DNA of 33,604 nt from Sphingobium sp. Ant17 (GTDB taxonomy: Bacteria > Pseudomonadota > Alphaproteobacteria > Sphingomonadales > Sphingomonadaceae): contig NZ_JEMV01000034.1 of the NCBI RefSeq assembly GCF_000588875.1, positions 336-33,939 on the forward strand, read 5' to 3'. The notes below the pieces were generated by a model. It searched no databases. It worked only from the letters and a program-made list of their open reading frames with translations, and was not told the DNA's origin. The position numbers and the translations under genes were made by a program. Shown here piece by piece: positions 15,482 through 23,521 of this stretch; the stretch's first letter is position 1; every line of letters starts with the position of its first letter.

Positions 15482-17083
15482 ATGGCACAATTCCAAATCC
15501 TGTCTCCCTATTCGGCTTCCGATTGGCGGCCGGTAACGATCGAATTCAACTATGCACCACATGGCGATCAGCAATATGTGTGGTCGAGCTTTGAAGATGC
15601 GCAAGCCGCCCTGCAGCGGCTTGTCGAGCGCGCGCCTGATGTCGGGTTCCGTGTCGCGCTTGTCGGCGCGGAGATTGGCGACCTCGACTGGCAGATTCGC
15701 GAGAAGCTCCGCTTTGCCGACGGTACGTATCAACCGACACCCTGGCACGACGAACCTTGGTACCAGTCGAAGCATGAGGCGCATTTTTGCCATGTCTCAA
15801 TGGAGCAGGCGGGTAAAATCGCATTCACCGAAAATGCCGCAAAAGGGGCAATGGATCGCCAACTGGTGATGTCGCCGGGTCGCTACCTTAACCGCTTCTT
15901 CTGCGAGCATCTGGACAACAACGCGATAGAAGGCTGGTGCGCCAGATTGTCCGTCCAGTTACAGGAGGACACGCTCAAGATAACCCAGGACGCAGACGAG
16001 ATCGAAGACGTCTATGTCGGCGGCCCCAGCAGCTGCATGGCGCATACGGCGTGCGGCTTTGATAGCTCATGTCATCCGACACGCGTTTATGCCGGGCCGG
16101 ACACAGCTCTCGCTTATATTGGATCGCGCGAGGACGCCAAAGCCCGCAGCGTCATTTGGCCAAGCCGTAAAATCTACACCAGAATCTATGGAGATGTCTC
16201 CCGTCTGACGCTATTGCTTGAGGGCGCCGGCTACACCGAAGGCAGCCTGAACGGCGCTCGCATCCGACGCATCGAGGATGATGACCATTTTGTCGTTCCG
16301 TATATCGACGCAGGTGGCGACCTTGCCGATGATGGCGAATATCTCGTTATCGGCCACGGTAGTATCTCCTGTGAGAGTACGACCGGGCTGGCAAACGACC
16401 CTTGGTATTGTCCGCATTGCGACAGTGACGGCAGTCCCTATGATTCAGTATATCTCAGTGGCGGTGGATATGAGGAATGGTGCTACAGTTGCTTCCACAA
16501 CCACAGTAGCTTCTGTGAGCATAACGAGTGCCACTATAGTGACGACGAAAACTTCATCACCGTCTATGCGGACGACAGTTCGCATAGCATAATTGAAGAA
16601 GATGCAGTGGCGTTCGGCGCCGTCTATCTCGAAGATCGCTGCCAATGGTGGATCAGCCGTTGCTGCCGCCAATGCGATGGCTCCGGCGGTTGGTTCCACA
16701 TGGAGGACCTCACCGAATATCATGGCGAATGGCTGTCCGACGACCATCTCCCCGAGCCGTTTGACGATGACGATACCTCTTGCGCCAATGCGCATATCCT
16801 TGCTTACCGCCAGTTCCACGATGAAATGGCGGCGATCCATGCGGACGTCGCCAAGTGGCAGGCCGCTGGCGAGCGCGCCCGAGCCGCAAGGCTAGAGCGT
16901 GAGCGAGACGAGGCAGAGCGCCTTCGTCGCGAAGCGCTCCGGCATGATGTCGATAAGCCGCACGATGGTTCATGCTCACCGGGCGAGAACCACCTGTCGC
17001 CTGGCATTCCCGGAAGCCGCTTTCCCGCCATCGCGATGACAGCGCCGCTATCGAGCGCCGCCGCTTCCCAAGCAGGAGCCTGA
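15482..17083 (+). CDS. Hypothetical cysteine-rich protein (533 aa)
   Basis: Not assigned to a named family. The N-terminal 300 residues are mixed alpha/beta (SFEDAQAALQRLVERAPDVG; YAGPDTALAYIGSREDAKAR). From about residue 309 there are repeated Cys pairs: CPHC (about 309-312), WCYSC (334-337), CEHNEC (345-350) and CCRQC (394-398), suggesting zinc-binding ribbons. A charged helical tail (ARAARLERERDEAERLRREA) follows. Similar large proteins occur on alphaproteobacterial plasmids and phages, to my recollection. GGAG lies eight bases before the ATG. The next gene starts four bases after the stop, so the two form an operon. Confidence 0.7.
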   Translation: MAQFQILSPYSASDWRPVTIEFNYAPHGDQQYVWSSFEDAQAALQRLVERAPDVGFRVALVGAEIGDLDWQIREKLRFADGTYQPTPWHDEPWYQSKHEAHFCHVSMEQAGKIAFTENAAKGAMDRQLVMSPGRYLNRFFCEHLDNNAIEGWCARLSVQLQEDTLKITQDADEIEDVYVGGPSSCMAHTACGFDSSCHPTRVYAGPDTALAYIGSREDAKARSVIWPSRKIYTRIYGDVSRLTLLLEGAGYTEGSLNGARIRRIEDDDHFVVPYIDAGGDLADDGEYLVIGHGSISCESTTGLANDPWYCPHCDSDGSPYDSVYLSGGGYEEWCYSCFHNHSSFCEHNECHYSDDENFITVYADDSSHSIIEEDAVAFGAVYLEDRCQWWISRCCRQCDGSGGWFHMEDLTEYHGEWLSDDHLPEPFDDDDTSCANAHILAYRQFHDEMAAIHADVAKWQAAGERARAARLERERDEAERLRREALRHDVDKPHDGSCSPGENHLSPGIPGSRFPAIAMTAPLSSAAASQAGA

Positions 17084-17087
17084 TCCC

Positions 17088-18053
17088 ATGACCTATCATC
17101 ATGTTGCAGGCCGGACCGGCCTGCTCGAAATCCTGTCTTGGGCACGTCCTCATAACAGCCCCGTCGAACGCGCCTTCTGCCAGGAATATCTCGATCGGAT
17201 TCCTGGTATGAAGGCCGATGCCTTCGGCAACCGGATACTGACCATCGGGGATAGACCTCGGGTGATGTGGAGTTCTCATGTCGATACTGTCGCTGCACGC
17301 GGCGGACAGCAGGACGTAGGCATTGATGAACTCGATATCGCCAGCTTGTGTAAGGGCAAGGCCGGCATGTCGCTCGGTGCCGACGATGGGGCCGGGATAT
17401 GGATCATGCTCAACATGATCGCGGCAGGCCGCCCCGGCCTTTACCTGTTCCATCGCGGCGAAGAGCAAGGCTGCCTCGGATCGCACTGGATTGCGCGCAA
17501 TACGCCGGATCTGCTGAAGGATATCGACGCAGCAATCGCTTTCGACCGTGCCGGCCTCAGCGACGTCATCACCCATCAGAGCTACGGGCGAACATGCTCG
17601 GACGCTTTTGCTGCTAGCCTGGCGTCCGCTCTCAATGACCTTAATCCAGGCTTCCGCTATCGGCCTGACGATACGGGGGTCTATACTGACACCAACGAAT
17701 ATGCCGGCATTGTCCCTGAATGCACCAACCTGTCGGTCGGCTATCATGGCCAGCATGGGCCGAGGGAAACGCTTAACGTCGACCATTGCGAGAAGCTGCT
17801 CGCCGCCATGTTGCAACTCGACGCTTCCCTGTTGGTGATCGAGCGCGATCCCTCGCTACAGGACGATGATCGCTGGGGTTGGCACGAAACGTATCGTGGC
17901 CAAGCTGGCGACCTCGCGGACGCGGTGGAAAATCCGCAATTGGCCGCCCGGATGCTGGAGCAGTGCGGCGTCACGCTGGACGACTTCCGGATGATTGCTT
18001 GGGAGGAAGAGATGAACGATGAAACAGGCTATCGCCCGCTCATGGCATCATGA
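17088..18053 (+). CDS. M20/M28-like zinc peptidase homologue
   Basis: A 321-residue protein with the metal-binding pattern of co-catalytic zinc peptidases. It shows SHVDTV (63-68), GADDGAG (97-103, bridging Asp), GEEQGCLGS (124-132, catalytic Glu and ligand Glu), AFDRAG (Asp 153) and GYHGQHGPRE (His 220/223). All expected ligands appear present, so it is probably an active aminopeptidase or amidohydrolase. It lacks a signal peptide, so it should be cytoplasmic. CAGGAG precedes the ATG at 17088, four bases after the cysteine-rich gene. The family is better known from metabolism; its substrate and purpose on a mobile element are unknown. A role in processing its operon partner is only a guess. 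Confidence 0.75.
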   Translation: MTYHHVAGRTGLLEILSWARPHNSPVERAFCQEYLDRIPGMKADAFGNRILTIGDRPRVMWSSHVDTVAARGGQQDVGIDELDIASLCKGKAGMSLGADDGAGIWIMLNMIAAGRPGLYLFHRGEEQGCLGSHWIARNTPDLLKDIDAAIAFDRAGLSDVITHQSYGRTCSDAFAASLASALNDLNPGFRYRPDDTGVYTDTNEYAGIVPECTNLSVGYHGQHGPRETLNVDHCEKLLAAMLQLDASLLVIERDPSLQDDDRWGWHETYRGQAGDLADAVENPQLAARMLEQCGVTLDDFRMIAWEEEMNDETGYRPLMAS

Positions 18054-18155
18054 TGTCTGACGCTGGCTGGCAGAATATCCCAAAGAACAATCATCGCCTC
18101 GCATGCGTGATCAGATTTGCCTTTATGCTGTTGAGGCGCTCCTTCACCAACGAAC

Positions 18156-18190
18156 GGACGAGGTGCGGCTTATTTTGGCGCACCTCGTCC
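18156..18190. terminator. Strong hairpin between convergent genes
   Basis: A perfect 12-bp inverted repeat, GGACGAGGTGCG (18156-18167) and CGCACCTCGTCC (18179-18190), with an 11-nt loop. It lies between the peptidase stop (18053) and the MucR stop (18197), which converge, so it likely ends transcription from both sides. No T-run follows on either strand. Confidence 0.5.
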
Positions 18191-18196
18191 AGGATA

Positions 18197-19099
18197 TCAT
18201 TTGGTCGGCGCTGGTGCTGCTACCTTAGCAGCGCCTTTGTCCTCCGCAGATGCGCGTTGCCTTGCGGCTTTCGGCTTAGCGGTTGCCGCAGCCTTTGGCG
18301 TCGCGGCCTTTCCAGTTGTCTCTTTCCCGGTAGCTGACTTGGCGGGTTTGGCCTTTGCAGGCTCTGATACTGCGGGTTCCAACGGCTCTTTCAGGGCCGC
18401 TGTCGGGGCCTTCGCAATTCGCGGGGCCGTTTGTACGCCCAGTTTCTTCCTGGCAGGCTTTATCGTCGCGGCCTCCGCTTTTGCGGGTACAGTCGCAGGT
18501 TCAGGCTCTGGCTCAGACGCCACGATTTCGGCCTGTTGGCTGGGTTTGGCAGCGGCCGCCTTGCCGCGGCCGCGCTTGGGCTTAGCTTCCGTCGAAACTG
18601 CCGGTGTGGCTTCGACAACCGGTGTCGCTTCGACAACTGGCGCCGCCTCTACCACGGGTGATGCTTCCTCCAACGGTACCGCATCCTGTGCTTTCGCGCT
18701 AACCCGCCGTCCAAGGCCGAGTTTTTGCGCGACGATGCGCCGCTGTTCCGAATAAGCAGGCGCGACCATGGGGTAATCCTTGGGAAGATTATAGCGCTCG
18801 CGATATTCGGCGGGTGTCAGTCCGTTGACCGCCAGATGCCGCTTGAGGGTCTTGTACGGTTTTCCATCAAGCATGCTGATGATGTGCTCGCGTGAACCAA
18901 GGCTCTTGCGGACCGAGACAGCGGGAACATGATCGGGCGCTACTGGCGGGGCCTCCACCTGGGCCTTTCGTTCCAATGCGTCGCGTGTCGCTTCAATGAT
19001 CCCGGCAATCTCGCCGGCTGGAACCTGATTGTTGGAGAAATAGGCGCTCAGTAACTGCACCGTCATTGCGGTGAAATCAGACTGCTCGGTATCGGCCAC
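18197..19099 (-). CDS. MucR/Ros-family regulator lacking zinc cysteines, with long basic Ala/Pro tail
   Basis: A 300-residue MucR/Ros-type protein. The core reads SREHIISMLDGKPYKTLKRH, then LTPAEYRERYNLPKDYPMVA and PAYSEQRRIVAQKLGLGRR. The Ros zinc finger normally has Cys, Cys/Asp, His and His ligands; here Ser replaces the first Cys and Asn the last His, so zinc binding is unlikely, as in known zinc-less family members. Residues 133-300 form a Lys/Ala/Pro-rich, histone H1-like tail with repeated VVEATPVVEA units and KPK/PAK blocks. I chose the GTG at 19099 because GGGAG lies seven bases upstream and the product starts VADTEQ, like other MucR proteins. The ATG at 19126 has no ribosome-binding site. 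Likely a global repressor or nucleoid-type regulator of the element. Confidence 0.85.
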   Translation of the reverse strand: MADTEQSDFTAMTVQLLSAYFSNNQVPAGEIAGIIEATRDALERKAQVEAPPVAPDHVPAVSVRKSLGSREHIISMLDGKPYKTLKRHLAVNGLTPAEYRERYNLPKDYPMVAPAYSEQRRIVAQKLGLGRRVSAKAQDAVPLEEASPVVEAAPVVEATPVVEATPAVSTEAKPKRGRGKAAAAKPSQQAEIVASEPEPEPATVPAKAEAATIKPARKKLGVQTAPRIAKAPTAALKEPLEPAVSEPAKAKPAKSATGKETTGKAATPKAAATAKPKAARQRASAEDKGAAKVAAPAPTK

Positions 19100-19215
19100 G
19101 AAAGGACTCCCGGTTGAGGAAAACATGCCGGTTATCGCCGGACTGGAACTGCGCTGTAGCTAAGCGGGAATCCGCAGCTCATGCAAGGCGGGAATGAGTG
19201 ACGGTCATACGGTCC

Positions 19216-19245
19216 GGTAAAGGGGAGGGGGTGAGGATGGAGAGA
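19216..19245 (+). promoter_or_regulatory. G/A-rich leader upstream of 19280 gene
   Basis: A tract with AAAGGGGAGGGGGTGAGGAT about 40 bp before the start, followed by the short palindrome ACTGGAGTCCAGT (19249-19261). It lies in the divergent region shared with mucR. Confidence 0.3.
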
Positions 19246-19279
19246 TCGACTGGAGTCCAGTAACTACGAAAGGCATGTC

Positions 19280-19765
19280 ATGGCCGACCGTGTGTCCGCG
19301 CATATCATGATAGGCGGTGTGCTTTCCCGCGCGCAATATTCCCTTCTCGTTCAGGCGATCGGCAGCGACAATGCGGCTGTAGATTGGGACGGAACGCCCT
19401 TCGATCCCGCCGATCTTCCCGTAAATAATCCTCTCACCTTGATGGATCACGAAGTGGCCAATGGATGCTTCGAGAGAATCGAAGAAAGCTGTCGACGTCT
19501 TGGCCTTCATTATGTCCGATGGTCGGGCGGATATGCGGGAAGCTTCCCCTCTGTCCGCGTCATTTACAAGGGCCATGGCGAACCGCGACACTATCTGACG
19601 ACTGAAGATGACCAGCAGCTCTTCTCGATCGAACGCATTCGGGAATTGGGAAGCATCGTGGCAGTCGAAAATGACTACCAGCTTGCACGCCAGAACCCGC
19701 CGCCGCTGGTGCTCATCGATGAAGAACCAATCGATGAAGCCATGATGGAGCCGGTCCATGGGTGA
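19280..19765 (+). CDS. Hypothetical protein (161 aa)
   Basis: Unrecognised, acidic, soluble. Notable stretches are MADRVSAHIMIGGVLSRAQY, DWDGTPFDPADLP and LHYVRWSGGYAGSFPSVRVI. No transmembrane or known catalytic motif. GAAAGG is six bases before the ATG. Its end overlaps the next start by 8 bp, so the two are probably co-translated. First gene of a plus-strand run (19280 to 22473) divergent from mucR, making MucR-linked control plausible. Confidence 0.65.
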   Translation: MADRVSAHIMIGGVLSRAQYSLLVQAIGSDNAAVDWDGTPFDPADLPVNNPLTLMDHEVANGCFERIEESCRRLGLHYVRWSGGYAGSFPSVRVIYKGHGEPRHYLTTEDDQQLFSIERIRELGSIVAVENDYQLARQNPPPLVLIDEEPIDEAMMEPVHG

Positions 19766-20420
19766 CCATTATGTTCAAGCTTCCTTTGCCTTCACCTGCA
19801 TGGCACGTGAAGCTGCGTTGATCGAGGAGGCGTGGCAGCACGCGTCCGATCTATTGGGTGATTTTGCCCCGGGGGAACCGAGCGCTGAATTCCTCGCCGC
19901 CTTCATGCCGACCGATCTCGCCAATCCGTTCAACGGCCTGCTCGAAATCTTCGATGATCCCGACTTCCCGCATTTCGGGGCTGAGATCGAGATTGCGGGT
20001 GCAGCCAAATGCATCGTCGCCATCTATGGCACGACCGACTTCCAGCCAGGTCCGATTGCGGAACTCATCCGGCGCTGTTGCCAGGAGAGCTTGCAAACCG
20101 CGCCTGTTGGGTTCGACTGGAGCTATGGCTGTTCGCGCCCACGTCGCGACAGTTTTGGTGGAGGATGGTGTGCGATATTTGCCGATCATGTCGAATTTGC
20201 CAGCACCCAGGAGGAACTGGCGCGCCGGTTGGGCCGATCTGCAGTGACGCCACCGGCGGAGCCGCCTGATCCATGGATCGACTATCCACAATATCCTTCG
20301 GTCAATTGGCAGACCGAAGTCGCCAACGGCGATACGCGTCTTGGCTATCTCGACTGGGTTCTCGCCCGAACTGAAGCAGACCACAGCTTGCCTCCCTCAA
20401 TGGAATCGCCGTTGGCCTGA
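19758..20420 (+). CDS. Hypothetical protein (220 aa)
   Basis: Unrecognised soluble protein. It begins MGDHYVQASFAFTCMAREAA, has an acidic middle (LLEIFDDPDFPHFGAEIEI), a FGGGWCAIFADHVEF segment and a Pro-rich C-terminal part. It has the look of plasmid backbone proteins that track a hydrolase-free cytosolic function. Overlaps the upstream gene by 8 bp in another frame, indicating an operon. Confidence 0.65.
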   Translation: MGDHYVQASFAFTCMAREAALIEEAWQHASDLLGDFAPGEPSAEFLAAFMPTDLANPFNGLLEIFDDPDFPHFGAEIEIAGAAKCIVAIYGTTDFQPGPIAELIRRCCQESLQTAPVGFDWSYGCSRPRRDSFGGGWCAIFADHVEFASTQEELARRLGRSAVTPPAEPPDPWIDYPQYPSVNWQTEVANGDTRLGYLDWVLARTEADHSLPPSMESPLA

Positions 20421-20464
20421 CGCACTCGCCCCTCCAAATCTGATCGAGCCATAGGGATGACATC

Positions 20465-21164
20465 ATGACCGACGCTAACGCGCCGGGGCGCGTCCGCGCG
20501 CCTGTATAGCCAGACCGACCATGACGGACGCGGCAATTTCCATTATGAAGGTGATCTCTATCGCGCCGGCGAAGCGTTGCCATCGCTCGCCTCCCGGATC
20601 GAACGCCATCTCGCCCGGCATTTTACTGGCACCAGCTTTGCGATCCGCACCGAGACATTTGCTGGCGGACGCAAGGTCATCGCGGAAATCCTCGATACAC
20701 CTGACGACCTCACCGTCCGTGAAGCGCAGGACGCCTTTATTTGCGAGGGGCGCGATCAAATGGAACGGTTCGGGTTCACGCGGACCAATCCCTTGCAGGA
20801 TTTCTGGTCATGCAGTTTCTACGGTGAGGTCCGCATTGGCCAGGCCTATTGGGCAGCATTGGCAAAACGTCAGGGTATCCGCAATCCCGTCGATAGGGTC
20901 CTATCACTGGCGGCGTTCAAGAAGCGCGTAAAGGCGGGTGATCGGCTGAAGCTTCTCGACGCACCGTCTGGTCATCGACTGCTTGGAACGACCCGCGACA
21001 TCACCAAAGTGCGCTCGGGCGACCTGATCCTCGAAGGTCGTTCCTACCTGTCCTTTCCCAGGGCCTCTGCCTTCGCCTGCGACGGCCGTCTGATCCGGAT
21101 CGCCATCGGCTCGCAATATGGTCCTGACGATCATCTGCTCTACGAATGGCTAAGGGCTTCCTGA
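20465..21164 (+). CDS. Hypothetical protein, frameshifted near its N-terminus
   Basis: The ATG at 20465 has AGGGA about eight bases upstream but reads only 14 codons before TAG. The main frame resumes immediately: LYSQTDHDGRGNFHYEGDLY leads into the long ORF listed from 20577. Removing one G from the GGGG at 20485-20488 joins them as MTDANAPGASARLYSQTDHD, giving about 232 residues. The body is soluble, with DFWSCSFYGEVRIGQAYWAA, a basic patch AAFKKRVKAGDRLKLLD and a C-terminal HLLYEWLRAS. Family not recognised. The indel may be a sequencing error. Confidence 0.6.
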
Positions 21165-21280
21165 GCGCCATTCCTCTCCGCCGAAACGCCGGTCGGGCGC
21201 AAACAGGGCTTGAGAAGAAAGCCCGTCGCTGTTCGGCCCTTCGGCGCCGTTCCATCTCATCGTCAATTGCGGAGGCATTC

Positions 21281-22099
21281 GTGCACAAGCCGCATGTCAA
21301 AGCCATGGCGGCGCTCTTGCGCCGTAGCCAGCCGCGCCATGACCTCTATACCGTCTTTGGTGACTGCATGGAGGCGATGGCGATCGCCATGGCGAACAGT
21401 ATCGACCTGCGCGCCCGCGAACCGCGCGAGGCTCGTTATCTGGATATTGTCGGGCGCTACCCGCGCGAAATCCTCGAATTGTTCCCGCAACTTCTCGCCG
21501 AACTGGTGCAGGCTCTCGAAGCCGGGCCTGGCGACTTGCTCGGCACCCTGTTCCACGAGCTTGACCTTCACAGCAAGGCGCGCGGGCAATATTTCACACC
21601 CTATGCGCTCAGCCGCTGCATGGCGCAGGCCACTCTGGGGAGTCGCGAAAATGTGGAAGCGATGATCGCGCAGCATGGCTTCGTGACCGCCATGGAACCA
21701 GCATGCGGCGCGGGGTCGATGGTAATCGCGCTTGCCGAGGCCATGCGCGATAACGGGCATAACTATCAGCGGCACCTTCATGTGACGGCGATCGATATCG
21801 ATCCGCGTGCGATCCACATGGCCTATGTTCAACTCTCATTGCTTCATATTCCAGCACATCTCATGGTCAGAAACGCCTTATCGGGTGAAACATGTGACCA
21901 TTGGTTCACCCCGGCGCATATATTGGGGGGATGGACCGCTCGGCTCGCCCTTCGCCAACGTCGTGAACCCGTGGCTGAGACCGCCCAACGCGCGACCACC
22001 GTCACCGCCGCGACATCACCATCACAAGGCGCCGTTTCGCCATCGCACGAACCACGGGCATCGCAGCGATCCATGCCGCGACAGTTGAGCCTCTTCTGA
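21281..22099 (+). CDS. N6-adenine DNA methylase-like protein lacking the catalytic NPPY motif
   Basis: A 272-residue protein resembling type I (HsdM-like) and other N6-adenine methylases. It shows GQYFTP (102-107, motif X), EPACGAGSMVIA (139-150, SAM-binding motif I) and AIDIDP (170-175, motif II). Motif IV, (N/D)PP(Y/F), should follow about 40-60 residues later; instead the sequence reads MVRNALSGETCDHWFTPAHI and then a low-complexity tail. It may bind SAM and DNA without methylating. I chose GTG 21281 because GGAGG (21271-21275) stands five bases before it; the longer frame from 21146 adds a basic, non-conserved stretch overlapping the previous gene. No restriction subunit is nearby. Confidence 0.75.
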   Translation: MHKPHVKAMAALLRRSQPRHDLYTVFGDCMEAMAIAMANSIDLRAREPREARYLDIVGRYPREILELFPQLLAELVQALEAGPGDLLGTLFHELDLHSKARGQYFTPYALSRCMAQATLGSRENVEAMIAQHGFVTAMEPACGAGSMVIALAEAMRDNGHNYQRHLHVTAIDIDPRAIHMAYVQLSLLHIPAHLMVRNALSGETCDHWFTPAHILGGWTARLALRQRREPVAETAQRATTVTAATSPSQGAVSPSHEPRASQRSMPRQLSLF

Positions 22100-22131
22100 C
22101 ATTCTCACGCCTCACATCATAGGAGATTGGC

Positions 22132-22473
22132 ATGTCCCGACATGTCCATATCGACGCCCTGGGCCGGATGACGTCCGCCACAGCAATCATAACTTTGGCC
22201 ATCTGCGGACCGCGCGGCGGCATGCGCGCCGTCGAGGATATTTCGATCGATGAAGCCGAGAAAATGGTAACGCAGCTTCAGGCTGCGGTCGCTCATGCTC
22301 GAGCCGGGGCCGCCATCGCTCCAGTTGATCGCTTCATGCAGGACGTCATCGACCGGCTCGCCGATCAGGGGCTCGCGCTCGATCCTTCCTTCCGTACATG
22401 GTGTGCCGGCAATCACGGCCTGCTCAGTCCACGGCAGGCCGCTGAACGCTGGTGCTGCTGGCATGTTGCCTGA
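22132..22473 (+). CDS. Hypothetical protein (113 aa)
   Basis: A small soluble protein of unknown family. AGGAG precedes the ATG by eight bases. It shows an ISIDEAEKMVTQLQAAVAHA helix and a C-terminal HGLLSPRQAAERWCCWH that resembles a short helix-turn-helix-like end. Last gene of the plus-strand run, convergent with the PIN toxin gene. Confidence 0.6.
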   Translation: MSRHVHIDALGRMTSATAIITLAICGPRGGMRAVEDISIDEAEKMVTQLQAAVAHARAGAAIAPVDRFMQDVIDRLADQGLALDPSFRTWCAGNHGLLSPRQAAERWCCWHVA

Positions 22474-22524
22474 CCGATCCTGCCGGTCGCGAGCATGGTC
22501 GGTTTCCCGCGCCTATGTGACGGT

Positions 22525-23051
22525 TCAATACAGGATGACGCCCGTCCCGGGAATGATCTGATCGAAAAAATCGAAGTCGCGCCGGTTGCCTGTCAGCAGG
22601 TCACAGCCGGTCGCCGCCGCCTGCAGAAACAGCAGGGCGTCGTTGAGCAGGGCGATCGAATGGGGTTGGCCAGAAAGCCTCGTGACCATGCCTGCCAGCA
22701 TACCGGCCTCTCCGAACATGCGGGAGGAGGGCGCGCTGAGGCGATGCTCCGGGATATCGTCGATTGTCCGTCCCAGCGTCTTGAGGACCGACGCGGTGCG
22801 TTTGTCGGCCGGATCGAGCGCGCCCATCAGATGGGTCATCTCGCAAGCGCCACGCAGGAATGATTGACGATCCGGTTTTCCAGCAAACAGTCTACTTCAA
22901 CCGGTGTCTTGCCCTGGAGCACATCAATATAGACACACGTGTCGAGCAGAAGCTCGCGGCCTATGACAGCTGCCTTGTGAACCAGCGGCAATGCCTCTTC
23001 GGGTCGTCGCGCCAGCCTGGCAGCAGATCGCTGCGGCCTGATCCTGCGCAA
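22525..23051 (-). CDS. PIN-domain toxin, frameshifted as read
   Basis: Two reading frames make one PIN-domain ribonuclease of about 175 residues. The first part contains RELLLDTCVYIDVLQGKTPV (first catalytic Asp). The second contains ALLNDALLFLQAAATGCDLL and TGNRRDFDFFDQIIPG (later acidic residues). They meet at ATGA (22836-22839); restoring one G gives CVALAEMTHLMGALD. I propose TTG 23051 as start (reads LRRIRPQRSAARLARRPEEA, AAGG just upstream, 13 bp after the antitoxin stop). The GTG at 23099 is also open. As split, the toxin is probably inactive unless both halves are made and associate. Confidence 0.7.
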
Positions 23052-23064
23052 CGAGGCCTTGCGA

Positions 23065-23340
23065 TCAAATCCCAAGCGCAATGTCCGCAGGGATCGCACC
23101 CTTCCGGCTCACAAGCCTGGTTCCGAAATCATCTTCGAGCGCCACTTTGGCGAGCGCATATTCGACAAGATCGGTGGTCGAGGCGATGCCGCTGCGCATC
23201 TTGGCGCGATCGATGAGTTCGCGTGGCACGCGGGCGCCGACCGCGCTGTTCGTGCCCGACAGCAAACCCGCCGCCTTGGCAGCGGCCACGACCGCTTCAT
23301 GTCGCTGAGACAGATGATCCTCGTGCTTCGTTGCCATCAT
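23065..23340 (-). CDS. Ribbon-helix-helix-type antitoxin of the PIN module
   Basis: A 91-residue protein. Its C-terminal half, ARVPRELIDRAKMRSGIAST then TDLVEYALAKVALEDDFG, has the strand-helix-helix pattern of ribbon-helix-helix or CopG-like antitoxins. GAAAGGAGG precedes the tandem ATGs (23340 and 23337). It lies directly upstream of the PIN gene in the standard antitoxin-toxin order and should repress its own promoter. A longer open frame (to 23562) is unlikely because it crosses the promoter. Confidence 0.75.
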   Translation of the reverse strand: MMATKHEDHLSQRHEAVVAAAKAAGLLSGTNSAVGARVPRELIDRAKMRSGIASTTDLVEYALAKVALEDDFGTRLVSRKGAIPADIALGI

Positions 23341-23357
23341 GGCCTCCTTTCGTTGAA

Positions 23358-23385
23358 CATATACGCCAGTTTGTAAAACATACAA
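23358..23385 (-). promoter_or_regulatory. Promoter/operator of the toxin-antitoxin module
   Basis: On the minus strand TTGTAT (23380-23385), a 16-bp spacer and TATATG (23358-23363) form a sigma70-like promoter. An inverted repeat, TTGTA-N5-TACAA (23371-23385), overlaps the -35 box, as expected for autoregulation by the antitoxin. Confidence 0.5.
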
Positions 23386-23445
23386 GCCGCCGTCGTACCT
23401 GCCGCCGCCGGTCGGGGTCTCGTGAACCCGATATCGCGGTGCGCG

Positions 23446-23478
23446 AAAGGGAAGGGAGGGGCGGAGATGTGACAGGGG
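23446..23478 (+). promoter_or_regulatory. G/A-rich leader before the DUF932 gene
   Basis: GAAAGGGAAGGGAGGGG (23446-23462), then CGGAGATGTGACAGGGG, about 45 bp before the start. It has three close G-runs and one distant run. Similar to the other leaders. Confidence 0.35.
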
Positions 23479-23521
23479 CGGTGAAGCACCTGTCGCTCTG
23501 CATCTCAAGGAGACGATTTCC

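Noticed and set aside
18050..18337. Plus-strand ORF of 95 residues after the peptidase
   Set aside because: It runs through the terminator hairpin and antisense to the mucR coding region, and has low-quality composition.
18201..18755. Long Ala-rich plus-strand ORF opposite mucR
   Set aside because: It mirrors the low-complexity MucR tail on the other strand; a shadow frame.
21146..21280. Longer methylase N-terminus
   Set aside because: It overlaps the previous gene and is basic and non-conserved in look; GGAGG points to GTG 21281.
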